Of a stretch of 64,000 nucleotides of DNA, positions 12,158 to 24,529 are shown in pieces (position 1 is the first letter of the stretch; each line of letters begins with the position of its first letter). The DNA is from Vitellaria paradoxa. Lineage: Eukaryota > Streptophyta > Magnoliopsida > Ericales > Sapotaceae. Made by a program: the position numbers and the translations under genes. The DNA is taken from NCBI GenBank assembly GCA_019916065.1, contig CM034243.1:62001-126000 (forward strand), read 5' to 3'. Under the pieces are notes generated by a model that worked only from the letters and a program-made list of their open reading frames with translations, searched no databases and was not told the DNA's origin.

Positions 12158-12708
12158 TGTTGTGACAAAATCTGTAATTGAGAATTTAAACATGGTAATG
12201 AAGTAGGAAAAAATAGTTATGGACATGACATAAAGAATAATTGCAATCCACAAAGGCATTATGAATTACTGGTTCGGCATAATGTTTACTTCTACGGGCG
12301 AAGACATGAGAAGTATTTTTATTAGGATAAAACAAGAATATAAAATAATGAGAAAGATACAAAATATTTCAGTTCCAAGAATAAGACAAAAGTACGTGAA
12401 ATATATCTCACCCTAAAAGACAAACACCTAATTTTCCTCATACCTCTTTACACTTAAATCTTTTCTTTATTTATTCTTTTTCTCTGCACTTCTTCCTGTT
12501 CCCAATGCCTTGTATTTATACTTAAAATGAATAGCCATGCTAAATATGGCAATCTCATACTTTTAGCTAAAAAGCATAATTCGGTGTGAACAACTCAGAT
12601 TTGAAGAAAATAATGGTTGAGAAAAATTCAAACACCTAACATGGGTTTGACAGCTCACGTTTTGACCGTGCCCCTCCTAACATGGGATTACCAGCCTATA
12701 TTTCAACA
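12158..12708 (-). repeat. 5' LTR of the copia element
   Basis: 551 bp, bounded TGTTG...CAACA as read on the plus strand, with the primer-binding site next to 12158. Homologous to 7511-8089. TTTAC follows at 12709-12713 as the right target duplication. Confidence 0.8.
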
Positions 12709-12713
12709 TTTAC

Positions 12714-14976
12714 TTATATGTGTGATATCAGTTTGCTTTAGGCTTGATTTTAAGTTTCGTATAAAATTTCTTAAATCTAGGTTTGTCAAGAGTTTCTGTC
12801 CAAGTTTGTGTGTGAATTTCAATTTACTATATTTTCAAAAGGTGATCTTCCAAGGTTATAACATTTTGGTTAAATTGCTTGAAAAAATCTCACATCATTT
12901 GTAAGTGTTTTAGAAATGGCAATGTACGTAATCTTACTCTTTAATTGCAAAAACTATCTTTGAGTATTTAACTCAGCCTCCAAATAAACTATCTTGAGTA
13001 TTGAACTCAGCCTCCAAATTGTAAAGGAGTAATATTATGGCTATTTGGATTTTGGAAAAAAAAATCTATAGCTCTTGTTTCCATACAAATACACAAAAGA
13101 AAGTTTAGGGATAGCCAACCTATAGCAGCACTTTTAGGAGTGATTACACTTGAAAAGTGTAATTACAAACCCTATATTTAGATATATTTAAATGCATTTG
13201 AATGAGTAAATTTAAAGTTTTGATATTATTTTGTACTTACAAGTTTTATCATCTTATTGTAGGGAAATGGATGAGAAAAGCGAAGTTAATAGTGTTGGAG
13301 AGGGCTTAGAAGACGAAAGAAGAGTTGGGATTCAAGCTTCATCAAAGATGGTTTGGACCAACCCAAGGACTCAGAGCGAAGGAGAAAGAAAAATAGAGCA
13401 ACTAGTATTCTGGGGTCCCACCCCTCCTCGAAGGGTCCGGACCCTAGCAAAGCCCTGGGCGTGTGTTTTTACTTCATTTTTCTAGGGTTTTCTTGACCTA
13501 TATATGTCACCTTTGTACAGCTGAACAAAGGACGTCTCAAAATACTTTTTAGATTATTCTTGAGAGTTTTAGAATAGTTTTTGGGAGTTTTTAATATTTT
13601 GCTTCATTTATGGAGATTTTGGGAAGTTTGTGTTCTTCGCTGCACTACTCTTTCATTACGTAGTTACAGAGTTACTTTCCGTGTAAGTTGACTTTCGTTT
13701 CATTAATTTAATATATGATTTATTGTTTTCCAGTGGTAGATCAATATTCATGCTTAGTTTATTGCTTTCGTTTTGTTTAAAATCATGTTAGCGTAAAACC
13801 CTAGTTCTTGGTTCAACGAATCAAGAATGAGTAGTTCACGAAAAACCTTGGGATGTTCGTAGACCCTTCGCATGGGTTGTGAGAGCTCATGCGTAAGGAT
13901 CTACCATGTTAAAATCTATTTAACTTGTTTCGAAACATTCGAAACCGAAAATCTTTAACCACACTCGTTGGAGTCACTGGTATGAGTTTTCGAATATTAC
14001 CGTTTACATACTTTCGAACAAGATTAAAATAGGTTTCGAATTCATTTCTAGTTTCGTTCGTTTGAAAAACTTTCGAAAACAAAGGTCTTTAACCATATCC
14101 ACTTGAGATCACTGGTATTGACCTTTGATTAAAATATTCTTAACCCTTTTCTAATTAAACCCCTAATCTAGATTTGAATAAACACATCCCAAGGCAAAGT
14201 AGTGAACTACCCGGACTTGAAAGTTGGATCAAGAACCTCTTTAGTATTGTGCTTGTTATTTAATTAATTTCTGAGTTGATTTATCGCTTTAAAATTTAGA
14301 GTAGATGGTTTGTTTGCACTTTTAAAATTAAATTGAATTTCTTTAATTAATATTTAATTCATTTAAAGCCAAAAACAAAAAGTTTGAGTTACTGAAAATT
14401 AGTTTAAATTTAATTAGGTCACCTACTAACTAATGAGATAAGTCTAGAGCTTTTAACAAAGCCCTCCATGTGGAGATGACCCTCGTATCACGAGTTTAAA
14501 ACTACGACTGCCCCCTCTTGAATTTGAGAGGTAGAACCCAAACACATTTCAGGGCTCGGTCAAGGAGTAGAGCGTGAGGTCTTGAGTGCCTGTTATTTTT
14601 GGACCACAAGTGCAACCAAGGTAATTATAATAATTTAAACTTATAACATAAAAACTGATTGTATCTAGAGAGGTTAATAGTTCGCAATTTTTCTTTTATA
14701 GGTAGGTGTACATGCAATTAAAAAATACTAAAATTAACTAAAATTTTGGAAGAAAAACTTACCTATAGATTTCGTCAAACACTTAAGAGGTGGAAATTCA
14801 AAGCAATGTAATTATAGTTTAAAAAAAAAAAAAAAACTAAGAGATAGTGGGCAAAGCGTACTCTATTCAACAAACATGTAGTATACACGATCAATTAATG
14901 AGTTGGCAATTAGAGGGAAATGTTGATTTTGAAAATTAGGCACAATTTGCTAGAAAATATAGAGATACAAAGTATT
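12714..14976. other. Intergenic, LTR-like debris
   Basis: A ~35-bp unit ending ACTCAGCCTCCAAAT is tandemly repeated at about 12950-13019. From about 13230 to 14640 the sequence is less AT-rich. It has a TATATATG box near 13500 and motifs such as CATCCCAAGGCAAAGTAGTG. This looks like the promoter part of an old LTR, but I found no partner LTR. A short open frame at 13231-13485 has no recognised domain. Confidence 0.35.
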
Positions 14977-15306
14977 AAGGGTTAACTGCCTTTTTACCTC
15001 ATGTGCTCAAGAAGAAAAATCACTTACACCCTTTAACAATTTACGTTTGTACTCCTTATACTTTAGACTAAAATGAAAATGTTAAAAAATATGTCAAAAA
15101 TAACAGTTTTGGTTCCTAATAATTTTAAAAATTGCATATATACTTCTGTAGTTCATTTTACCTACACTTAAACCCCTTGATTTTATTTAATTTTTAATTG
15201 GTATTTTTGTATTTTTAAATTCCATTCACTTTACTCTAAAATATAAGGGGTGTAAGGATAAGTTTTTAGAAATTCAGAGGGAATAAGTGATTTTTTACAA
15301 GATCAA
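14977..15306. mobile_element. Foldback MITE-like element
   Basis: AAAAATCACTTACACCCTTT on the left is paired with the reverse complement of the right end (AAAAATCACTTATTCCCTCT). Further in, TACTCCTTATACTTTAGA pairs with TTACACCCCTTATATTTTAGA. The arms are about 90 bp and imperfect. There is no coding capacity. Confidence 0.5.
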
Positions 15307-16080
15307 TATATCATTCAAACGAGCTACAGTGAAATCAACCTATCACTAATGAAAATCAAGAAATTAAAGAAGAATTCAAGTTTAGATTTATAAGGAAAAT
15401 AAAAATGGAAGTTCAATTATAGCTCCGTAAACATGTCTCCAAGAGTGGCTAAGGTCCTATGCCTTGAAAACCTAATCTAGAACATTAATTTACGGAGAAA
15501 ATTAAAAATTACAATGAACATTAAACTTAATTTTAAGGGGAAGGAGAAACGTCAAATCTCTTTTCTAATATATTCTGTCTAAAAATTGTGTAAGAACCCC
15601 TCTGTAAGAAACCCTAGTGTTTGTATATTATTCCCTCTCCAAATTAGACTATGCCATTAAAAAATTTGGGTTGCACTGATTTGGCCATTGTTGCTCACAC
15701 ATGGATTCAAACATGAGTTAATTAGGACTGCACCCTGTTGAAAATGGTTGTTTGGGGCTGTAAGTGGGCACAAAGGGGTACTAGACACGCCTAAAAGTAG
15801 GCAGACGTGCGAAAGTTGAGGGTAGAAAACTAGCTCTACATGCGAGCACTTGGGCGGACACGTGTGCATATGCTTGTGTCCATTTAGGTTTGCGAGGTAT
15901 TTAGGGTCCATTTGGCAATGTCGCTCACTAGATTGTGTAATTGTCCCACATTTAAAAAATGAGAGTCAGCTCCATGACATTAATGTTGGGACCATCAATG
16001 CATTTATACTATTTTAATTAAAAAAAATGAATACAACTAAACCGTTGAATTTTAATTAGCAATCCTGGTCACAAGTCACC
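15307..16080. other. Intergenic, no gene seen
   Basis: Mixed AT-rich and moderate-GC sequence. The frame at 15657-15911 on the minus strand has no recognisable domain, conserved start context or splice partners. Confidence 0.45.
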
Positions 16081-16089
16081 GACATAACA

Positions 16090-16129
<40 letters not shown>

Positions 16130-16313
16130 TTGTAACTAAGAGTGTCCGGGGTAATTTGTGTGCACCTTGACTAATCCATGCGATTGGATCGACCCTAAAG
16201 TTAACGATTGGATAAACCCTCTAGTGGTCTAGACTCGAACTAGCGACCACAGGGGAGCAAATCTAAGGTCTTACTAGTTGAACTAACTCTCGGGATTAAT
16301 CTGACATAACATT
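16081..16313 (-). mobile_element. tRNA-derived SINE with (TAA)n tail and 11-bp target duplication
   Basis: The direct repeat GACATAACATT occurs at 16081-16091 and 16303-16313. Between them, on the minus strand, lies a tRNA-like head (A-box region AGTTAGTTCAACTAGTAAG, B-box TAGTTCGAGTCTA), then a body ending AAGGTGCACACAAATTACCC-GGACAC, then a (TAA)n tail. That tail is the (ATT)n microsatellite at about 16090-16130 on the plus strand. Tail and duplication positions agree with insertion by target-primed reverse transcription. Confidence 0.85.
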
Positions 16314-17228
16314 GCTATGTTAATTCTCCCAAATCCCTTACATTTTGCCTCGCCCAAATGAGCAAGTCTTGCACAATTCTAGCCTTGTCCCACGCTGCTC
16401 CTAGCCTTGTGCGTACACTGTGGCACTTAGGATGGTGTTGTGGAATGGCATTAAGCTACAACTATTGATTGTTGTGAGTTTCAATTGATTTAGCCTTGGG
16501 TTAGCCTTTGAGTGGGCTATGCATGGGCCTCTATTAGGCCGACTTTATGGCTTTGGCTTGCTAATAGACCCTTGGGGCTGATTTTGGGTATGCTATCAAG
16601 TGTTCAATAAAATTTCCAAGTGCCCTCCATAGGTTATTTCTTGTACTTTTTGCCTTCAGTTTTCTTGGGACTCATTACTTTTGCATTCTTAGTATCTTTT
16701 GACCCTCAAATGCTTAAAAATTAATACCTAAAATTACAAATACCACAAATGCAAAGCAATGAAATTTATGTATTAAAACCAAGCCTCGAATGAGATTATT
16801 ATACAATTAGCACACTAAAAAGTGTACATAAATATGCAAAACTATGTGCTAATCAAGAAGGCAAATATTATTCTTATTTCTAATAATACTTGGAGTCTTG
16901 AAGGTATGAAAAGATACTTAGTCTATTAATTTTTTTCCGATGCAGTTATAATATTTTGTACTTATATTTATATACTTCCTATATATAAAATAAGCAAATG
17001 TTTAGGATGTTCTAACTGTTGAGTTTCTCTTAAGTTTAAAAACTATTTTTTCTTAAAAAATACGTTAACCTTTTATTACCAGTTTGTTAATAGTTGGGTT
17101 TCAATTAAATTCAACAACTATTTTTGCAATTACTTTACTCTTTTATTAAATGAGTATTTTATTAATTTGTTTATAGCTTAAGGTATTTTAGTTGAGTTTC
17201 GCTTAAATTAGAAAATTAAATTTAACCC
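16314..17228. other. Intergenic, AT-rich, no gene seen
   Basis: No open frame or repeat structure I can assign. It runs up to the abrupt start of the truncated 5' LTR at about 17229. Confidence 0.5.
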
Positions 17229-17334
17229 TCGAAGCGTTCTTGTGGACCAAGCAACTATCTGACCGCGTCATCAGCATCATTTCTATTGGTCAAACACATC
17301 ACCAAAGGAATTTATTGGACTTTTGACACTCCAA
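17229..17334 (+). repeat. Truncated 5' LTR remnant of the Tat element
   Basis: GAAGCGTTCTTGTGGACCAA through GACACTCCA matches the end of the 3' LTR. Homology stops abruptly at about 17229, and upstream DNA does not match the rest of the 3' LTR. Confidence 0.75.
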
Positions 17335-17969
17335 TTGGCCATCTGTGGGATTCGAGAACACACTCCCATGAAAGACACAGTCTACTAGTAGCAAAGATGA
17401 GCAAAAGTGTTAGAGAAGATCGAACAGGTCGTGACACCCTAGAGTGAGATTAGAGGTGTCGATGAGGTCAGTTAGCCATCAACAATCCCTTGTGCACTAT
17501 TGATCCATTAGATGCAAGCATATTGGGGGGCATGAATAGCTGGGGGACCAGCAAAATTGTCAAGTTGTAAACTATGTGCTCCCAATGCAAAACAGGCTCA
17601 CCTTGGCCAATTTCAAGCGAAGATACAGCAAAGAAAGCACGAATTGGAGATCCTCTATGATCAAATGGTTTGTACGCTAAGCATTCACAGGTTCAAGGTA
17701 GACACTGTCATCTCCATCACGGCTCTCACAGACACAATTGTAGTGAGCCATCCCAGCGCTCCTCCAGATGGAGGAGCCCTACACCACAAAGAAGGAGGAG
17801 GCGGTCCACCTCATCAAGTTACTCTTGCTCTCCCCGACGGAGGACAAAGAGGCAATCGAGCTCAATTCTCACAGAAGTTAGGCTCTTTCTAAGTAGGTAC
17901 ATCTATCAGCAAATAAACAGCCTAAAGAGGATGGAGGAGATCTGTAAGGTTGGTTGCTAAAGCAACTTG

Positions 17970-20900
17970 CAGACCATGTTAAGCACAAGGTCAGCATTCT
18001 ACTCACATCTAGCCAAAAAGGCTCTTAGTCGGATCATCACTTCACCATTCGTAGCCACCATCAAACAAATGGGGCCACCTTACAAATTCACTCCACTAAG
18101 GTTCACGCTTTATGACAGAAAGGCTGATCTAGTAGGACACATCCGTCATCATAAGTAAGTGATGTCTCTATGGAGTTATAATGATGTACTCATGTGTAAG
18201 TTCTTCCCTTCTAGACTCGGAGAGGTAGCTTTGTGGTGGCTGGACAAACAAGAATGGGGTTCAGTCAGTACTTGATCTCAGTTAGCAGAAGCTTTTGTGG
18301 CACGCTTCATCGTCAATAGCAAATAGTCTTAGTCGGTGGATGCGCTAGTGATAATAAGGAAAAGGAGAAATAAGAGCCTGAGGAGCTACGCTTGGCGCTA
18401 CTTCGAGACTTATAACGAAGTAGAAGCCACTCCGAACAATTTGCAGTGGCTTCATTCAAGCTCAGCCTACCGTGTGATGACAAACTTTGGCAATCTTTGA
18501 CCAAGACCGGCTAACGACTTAGCCAACCTAATGAATTGAGTTGAGAAGTACTCCAAGGTTAATGAATAGACCAAGAACGTGGATAAGGAACCCCCGAGAA
18601 ACGAGAAGGTAAAAGTGAAGGCTCATGTTGGTGATAAGAGGTCAATTAAGAAATGAAAACAAAAAAGATGTGTTTGTAGCCATTCATACCATCTTTAAGT
18701 TACCAATCTTCAAGTTGCTGCCGAAGATTAAAGATGAACCCTACTTTGTGTGGCCTCGTAAAATGGGTAGATATCCATCCAAGAGGGACTAGTCCTTGCA
18801 CTACACATACCACAGGGTCAAAGGCCACCGCACTAGGGAATGCTGAGCATTCAAATATCACATAGAAAAGCTAGTCTGTGTAGGCCACCTGCATTACAAC
18901 ATGGATGAGAAAAAGGTAAAGAGGAAGCTTCTACTCGACTTCCTAGAGACAATTAGCCCAGAGAGCACAATAACAGGCCAACGTAGTGGATCATCAATCT
19001 AGTGCACTTGGGCTGTGAATCTAGAGAAGAGGAGATCTGACCTCGAGTTGAATACATCAAAGCAGTCCACCTCAAAGAAGTACTAAACGTGGGCAACTCA
19101 TCGACCCACGGCCGTAAAAGGAATAAAGGGAAGCCAGGTCATGAGGTCGTCTTCACTAATAGTGACCTAGAAGGTGTTCAGCAACCACACAACGACGCTT
19201 TAGTAGTCACTCTAGAGATCGAAGACTATAAGATACGCAGTATCCTCATATATCAAAGCTGCTCCATAGAGGTGATATATTATAGGCTCTTAAGGAGCTC
19301 AATTTGTGTGAATCCGACCTTATTCCAGTCCATTGTCTTTCAATCAGATTCAACTCGATGCCAATTTGGCCACTCGAGAGAGTCACAATTCCTGTCCAAG
19401 CTGGGTCTGTGGAGCTACAAACGAGTTCATGATGGTAGACATCCCATCTTCATACAATACTAATAGGATGTCCGTGGCTGCATAAAATGAGAGCTATACC
19501 ATCCACATTGATGAAGAAGCTCCATCATTACCAAGCTATCAAGGACCCATAACAAGGGCCAAAGCAAAGGCACTCCAAAGTTTGATCATAGGAGCCTTTG
19601 GCCAAGAAGAAGCAATCGGCCAAGGAGAAGAATCCAAATGCATGGTTCTTTGCCAAGTGGATGAAGGGAATTGTCAAGTGGAGATAAATTGAAAGCTACA
19701 TGGCAACCACATGAAGATCTCCTATTTAGCCAAGAGAGAGATTTGACACATGGCGAATTTGTATTTGAGTAAATGATTGGCAAAGCATCAAATCTGCCAT
19801 ATTAAGAGTCCGTGTCTATTTTTGTCTTTGTTTGTTTTATATTTATTACTATATTTAATGAGTTTTGGTACGTGTGGCGCAGCTATTGTCATAAATTGGA
19901 GTTATGAGGGTGTTTTGTACTTATTGCTATATTTACGTGAGCCTCTTGGTCTTTCCTATTCTTGGAAGGCTAGTGATATATAATGTATGCTGAACTAAAG
20001 ATTTAGACGTTAATGACAATCAGATTTTCTCTTTTTCAAACCCAATTGTGAGTATTTTCTTCCTTGCTTCTTAAAAGAACTAGGACTTAGACAATCTAGC
20101 CATTTGTCTATTTTATCTTTGATAATCAAGTTGCCTTATGATCTAATTTCTATTGTGATTTGATTCCTCGGCTTTCCTTCTTTGGATCCAGTTAGTGCCT
20201 CTCCACGGGTTAGGGTTGTGTTAATCAATTGAAGAAGATAACCTTGTTGTGGTGATTCTAAAGATCCTTTTCATCACACATACTATCAGATGATCAAGTT
20301 CCTAATACTTCAAGGGGTGTTTTGGATCAAAGGCGACCAGATCATCTCCAAAAAGTGTTTTTCGATTACCACTGGGTAGAAGGCAGTAGATGATCTAGAG
20401 TCCATCCCTACACACACGTCCGATCAAGAAAGGTTTTTCTTGATTGGAAAGAAACCTACCTAACCATGAAACAGGAATTGGCGGCATTATTAAAGTAGAA
20501 CCTGGAGGTGTTTGCCTAGACTCTGTACGAGATGTCAAGGATCGATCCTAAGATCATGTGTTATAAGCTTAACATACCCCTAACTATAAAGCTGTTAGAG
20601 GTGAACGCGATCATTTCCAGCACATACGAAAGCTGTAATTAAAGAAGTTGGGAAACTGTTAGAGGTGGACGCGATCTGGGGAGTCAACTACCTATAATGG
20701 CTCTCTAACACGGTGGTGGTTAAAAGAAGAATGGCAAATGGCGAGTCTGCATTGACTTTACTGACCTCAACATGGCTTGTCCGAAAGACCCTTTCCCTTT
20801 GCCAAAGATCGATCAGCTTGTTGACGCCACGACCGGCCATAAAATGATAAACTTTTTGGAAGCTTATCGAGGCTATCACCAAAACCCTATGTTTGGACCC

Positions 20901-23600
20901 AACTAAGATAAAATGGCATTTATTACACAACGAGGAATTTATTGCTATAAGGTGATACCATTCAGATTGAAGAATGCAGGGGCCACCTATTAGAGGTTGG
21001 TCACAAAGATGTTCGACACCTTAGTCAAGAAAACCATGGAGATCTATATTAACAACATGGTGATCAAGAGTAAAAATCAAATGGATCACTGGTCTGACCT
21101 CAAATGGGTGTCTGAAGTTCTTAAAAAGTAGGGGCTATGGTTAAACGTAACAAAATGTGTCTCCGGGGTCAATTCCAGAAAGTTCCTAAGGCATCTGGTG
21201 ACCAGGAAAGGTATAGAGGCCGATCCTAACCAAATCGCCTTTTTCAGAAATTATGCAGGCTGACCACTGTGAATGAAGTGCAATGACTAACTGGCATTGT
21301 AGCGGCATTGAATCGATTCATTAGCAGAGCTTCCAATCGATGTCGACTCTTCTTCTAACTACTTAAAGGGAAACGCATTCTACACTAAGATGAAGAGTAC
21401 GATTGGGCATTCGCGAAATTGAAATCTTATTTAGCCTTCCCTCTTTTGCTATCAACTTCGTGACAAGGGGAAGTACTGCAACGATATCTAGCTTTGTATG
21501 AACACTCCATCAGCACAGTCCTGTTGAGGAAACAAGACAAAGTACAGCGGCTGATCTATTACGTCAGCAAGATGATGGTTGGGGCTAAGCAAAGGTATAT
21601 TGCCATTAAGAAGTTGGTCCTGGATTTGATTGTCACTTCAAGGAAATTATCACATTATCTCCCTGCCCACCCCAGTTATGGTGATGACTGAGCATCTACT
21701 GAAATCCGTGTTAAGGAAGATCGAGCTTTCTGAAAGAATGGTGAAGTGGGCGATTGAGCTTGAAGCATATGACATTAGTTTCACCAAAAATGGCCGTTAA
21801 AGGGCAAGTGTTAGGAGATTTCATGGCTGAGTTCGTTTCTCCACTTAGCACAAACCAATACAACATGACAGAGGTAACCGATGAAGGAACTTAAGGAGTC
21901 CAAGTTGATAAAGTTGTGACTAAATACGGTTCAAGAGTTGGGGTATTTTGACCTCGCTAGAAGGTCACATGTACGAACATGTGGTGGAGTTTATATTCTG
22001 AGCAATCAATAATGAAGCTAAATATGAGGCATTGCTGATCTGCCTAAAACTGGCTCTCGGATAGCATGCTTAGAAAGTTGTTATATCTTCAAACTCATAA
22101 CTAGTCATCAGCCAATTGAATAAGGAGTACGAGCTCCATTTGGAGAACATAGTGAAGTATTATGAGCAAACCCAAGCACTGATAGTGAATTTTGAAATAA
22201 TAGAACTCAAGCTAGCTGGAAAAAGAGAAAACAGCTGAGAAAATGCACTGGTTACATTGGGGGCTGCCAAATAATATGGCGAAACAAGAAGCATTAACAT
22301 CAAAAGAGTGTTCACTCCAAGCATTGGGGGGACCCAAGCAATCGGTATACACAAATTCCACAGCCCTGAGTTGGATGAACCCAATCATTCAATGCTTATA
22401 GAACGATGTGCTGCCAAGGACAAGAAGGAAGTTGTCAAAATTAGACACAAAGCCTCAAGATTTTGACTGTCTCCCAATTAGCAATTATACAAAAAATCAT
22501 TTAGCAGTTCTTATTTGCTCTCCGTCCATCCAAACTGAGTACAAGTTGTGTTGAGGGAATTGCACGAAGAAAGTTGCCAAGCGCACACTAGGGGCGCTCT
22601 ATAGCCACCCGAGCAATGTCACAAGGATATTGGTGGACATGTAGATAGATACCGTTCGATATCCCATAAAGTGCAATAAATGCCAAAGGTTTGCTCCAAT
22701 CCCATCAGCCAGCCTAGGACATGAGCCTCCCGACCAATCTATGGCCTTTTGCACAATAGAGATTAGACATAGTCAGGCCACTAACCATAGTCCCTAGTGG
22801 TCGACGATAGCTTATCGTAGCAACAGATTACTTTACCAAGTGGATCAAGGCTAAGCCATTCAATACTATCAAAGATTCTGACACGGGGAGATCTGTATGG
22901 AAGAGTATCGAAAGAAGTCTAGGGTTCCTTGGAGCTTGATTTCTAACCACAGTACCCAGTTTGACAACAATGCTTTCAGAGACTTTTGTTAGAATTTAGG
23001 GATTTGCAACCACTACTTCACTCCAGCGTACCCTCAAAGTAATGGCCAAGCTAAAGCCCCCAACAAGTTAGTGTTGAATGGAATTAAGAAATGCCTGGAG
23101 CAAGTAAAAGTCGCTGGGTAGAAGAGTTATCATCCATGCCCTAGGCCTATAGGATGACACCACAACGATTGACAGGAGAGACTCCCTTCTCACTTACCTA
23201 TGGAACATAAGTTGTCATTCTGCTGGAGATAGGTATGCCAACCATCTAAATAGCAACCTTCTCATAGAAGCACAACGACAGAGTGCTTTAAAAGAACTTA
23301 GATCTACTGGAGGAAAAGAGAAAGCTCACTCAAATTAGAATGGCTGCATACCAGCAACAACTAAAGAAGTTATGAAGTAGACACATCCGAGCAAGGTCCT
23401 TCAAAGTCGGTGATTTATTCTAAGGAATGTGATGTTGGCAACAAGAAACCCTATTGATAGTAAGCTTGGCCCCAACTAGGAAGGTCCCTACAAAGTCATC
23501 GTAGTGGTCGGTAATGGAGTGTATCAGTTAGACGATATGGAAGGAAGAAAAGTCAAAAGGCCGTGGAACACCCCTATTCTGAGAATCTATTATCACTGAA
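17970..23600 (+). pseudogene. Broken Tat-lineage gag-pol with two RNase H domains
   Basis: Recognisable pieces in plus-strand order: an Arg/Ser-rich N-terminal gag segment (about 17690-17880); retrotransposon gag core with FFPSRLGEVALWWL (about 18205); protease region (about 19160-19290); RT with CIDFTDLNMACPKDPFPLPK (about 20745) and YINNMVIKSK in place of the usual Tyr-Val-Asp-Asp box; gypsy RNase H (about 21490-21690); a second, archaeal-type RNase H with NEAKYEALLICLKLAL (about 22010); integrase core with LIVATDYFTKWIKAKPF (about 22815) and TPAYPQSNGQAKAPNK (about 23025). Stop codons and frameshifts occur throughout, and RT and protease active sites are altered. No functional protein is expected. 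Confidence 0.85.
19465..20300 (+). mobile_element. Nested fragment: 3' end of another gypsy element with LTR-like tail
   Basis: The Tat protease frame (MVDIPSSYNT) is lost at about 19463. The next reading, including GPITRAKAKALQ (about 19545), is the style of C-terminus seen after integrase in other gypsy polyproteins. AT-rich, LTR-like DNA follows, ending near a TCTAAAGATCCTTTTCATC and ACTATCAGATGATC stretch that resembles an LTR end plus Met-tRNA primer site. Tat RT sequence resumes after about 20650. The exact borders are uncertain. Confidence 0.45.
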
Positions 23601-23699
23601 AGCCCATTATAAACATCAAAATTATGAATGAAAAATCCTATTTTCAACATTTGTGTTCTTATGATTGATGCTTCTTTTTAGCAAAGCAAATACCTCGCT

Positions 23700-23940
23700 C
23701 CAAAGCCATGGTTCGGCCACCTAACTCGCTCAGGTCAATCATAGCCATACTTGGAGCAAGGACATGGTTCGGCCACCTGACCTACTCAAGTCAACCATAG
23801 CTGGCATTATGCCATGGTTCGGCCACCTAAGTTGCTCAAGTCAGCCACAGCCATACCTTGCAAAAGGCTATAGTTCAGCCACCTGATCCACTCAGGTCAA
23901 TCACATTAACATATGGTCCAAAAACATAAACCCATATTCC
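23700..23940. repeat. Short tandem repeats in the Tat 3' spacer, ~4 units of 50-56 bp
   Basis: ATGGTTCGGCCACCT-like motifs recur at about 23708, 23764, 23814 and 23870. Each is followed by CTCAGGTCAATCA- or CTCAAGTCARCCA-like sequence. Degenerate echoes continue to about 24470. Tandem repeats in this position are known for Tat elements. Confidence 0.75.
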
Positions 23941-24529
23941 GGCCTACTCAGGTCAATTACGACCAATCTTACTAAAAGCAATCTTAAATAAATCGGAAGA
24001 CTCTGCTCGGTCCACCCTTATTTAGGTCCAGCAATTAAACAAATTTATTTCAACAAGTGTTTCAACTCAGATTTGACATGGCCTAATCCATATTACAAGA
24101 CATAATCCGCTTCTAGTCGGACTATTGCTATTCAGATAAAGTTTTCAAGTCAACTTGTTTCAACAAGTGCCTCAAATTAGATGAATGGTGGTAAGCCTCA
24201 TAAACCCAAATTCAGTACGAAACATAATAAATTTATTTCAGGAGTCCAATTCAAAAAGACAGAGTTAAATTAAAAGATCAAAATAACTAAAAAGAGATGC
24301 CCTGGCTAGTCTTATTCAGGTCTCACAATTAGATAAATTTGCTTCTTTAGTTCAGATGCAAAGTGGCCAAGTCAGCTTACCAAACCCAATTCATTAAGGC
24401 AGGTGATTAAACTTGGATAGATCCTATTCGGATTTAGTCATCAAAGTGAAACTATTTATAAGTATTAAAGATCAGATTACTCACGATCAGGCATTCATGT
24501 TTTAAACTCATATCCAATGTGTGCTCGGT

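Larger units (their letters stand above)
7511..12708 (-). mobile_element. Ty1/copia LTR retrotransposon, complete but defective
   Basis: Two LTRs (7511-8089 and 12158-12708) flank a ~4.1-kb inner region read on the minus strand. The primer-binding site CTGGTATTAGGGCCA lies next to the 12158 end and matches the 3' end of initiator tRNA-Met at most positions. The polypurine tract (reverse complement of ATTCTCCCCCTCAAG, 8090-8104) adjoins the other LTR. Domain order gag, GAG-pre-integrase, integrase, RT, RNase H identifies the copia superfamily. Stops and frameshifts break all domains, and the LTRs differ by many substitutions and indels, so it is old and inactive. It lies immediately downstream of the stop at 7344. 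Confidence 0.9.

Noticed and set aside
16087..16130. (ATT)n as an independent microsatellite
   Set aside because: It is the tail of the SINE at 16081-16313, judged by the flanking duplication.
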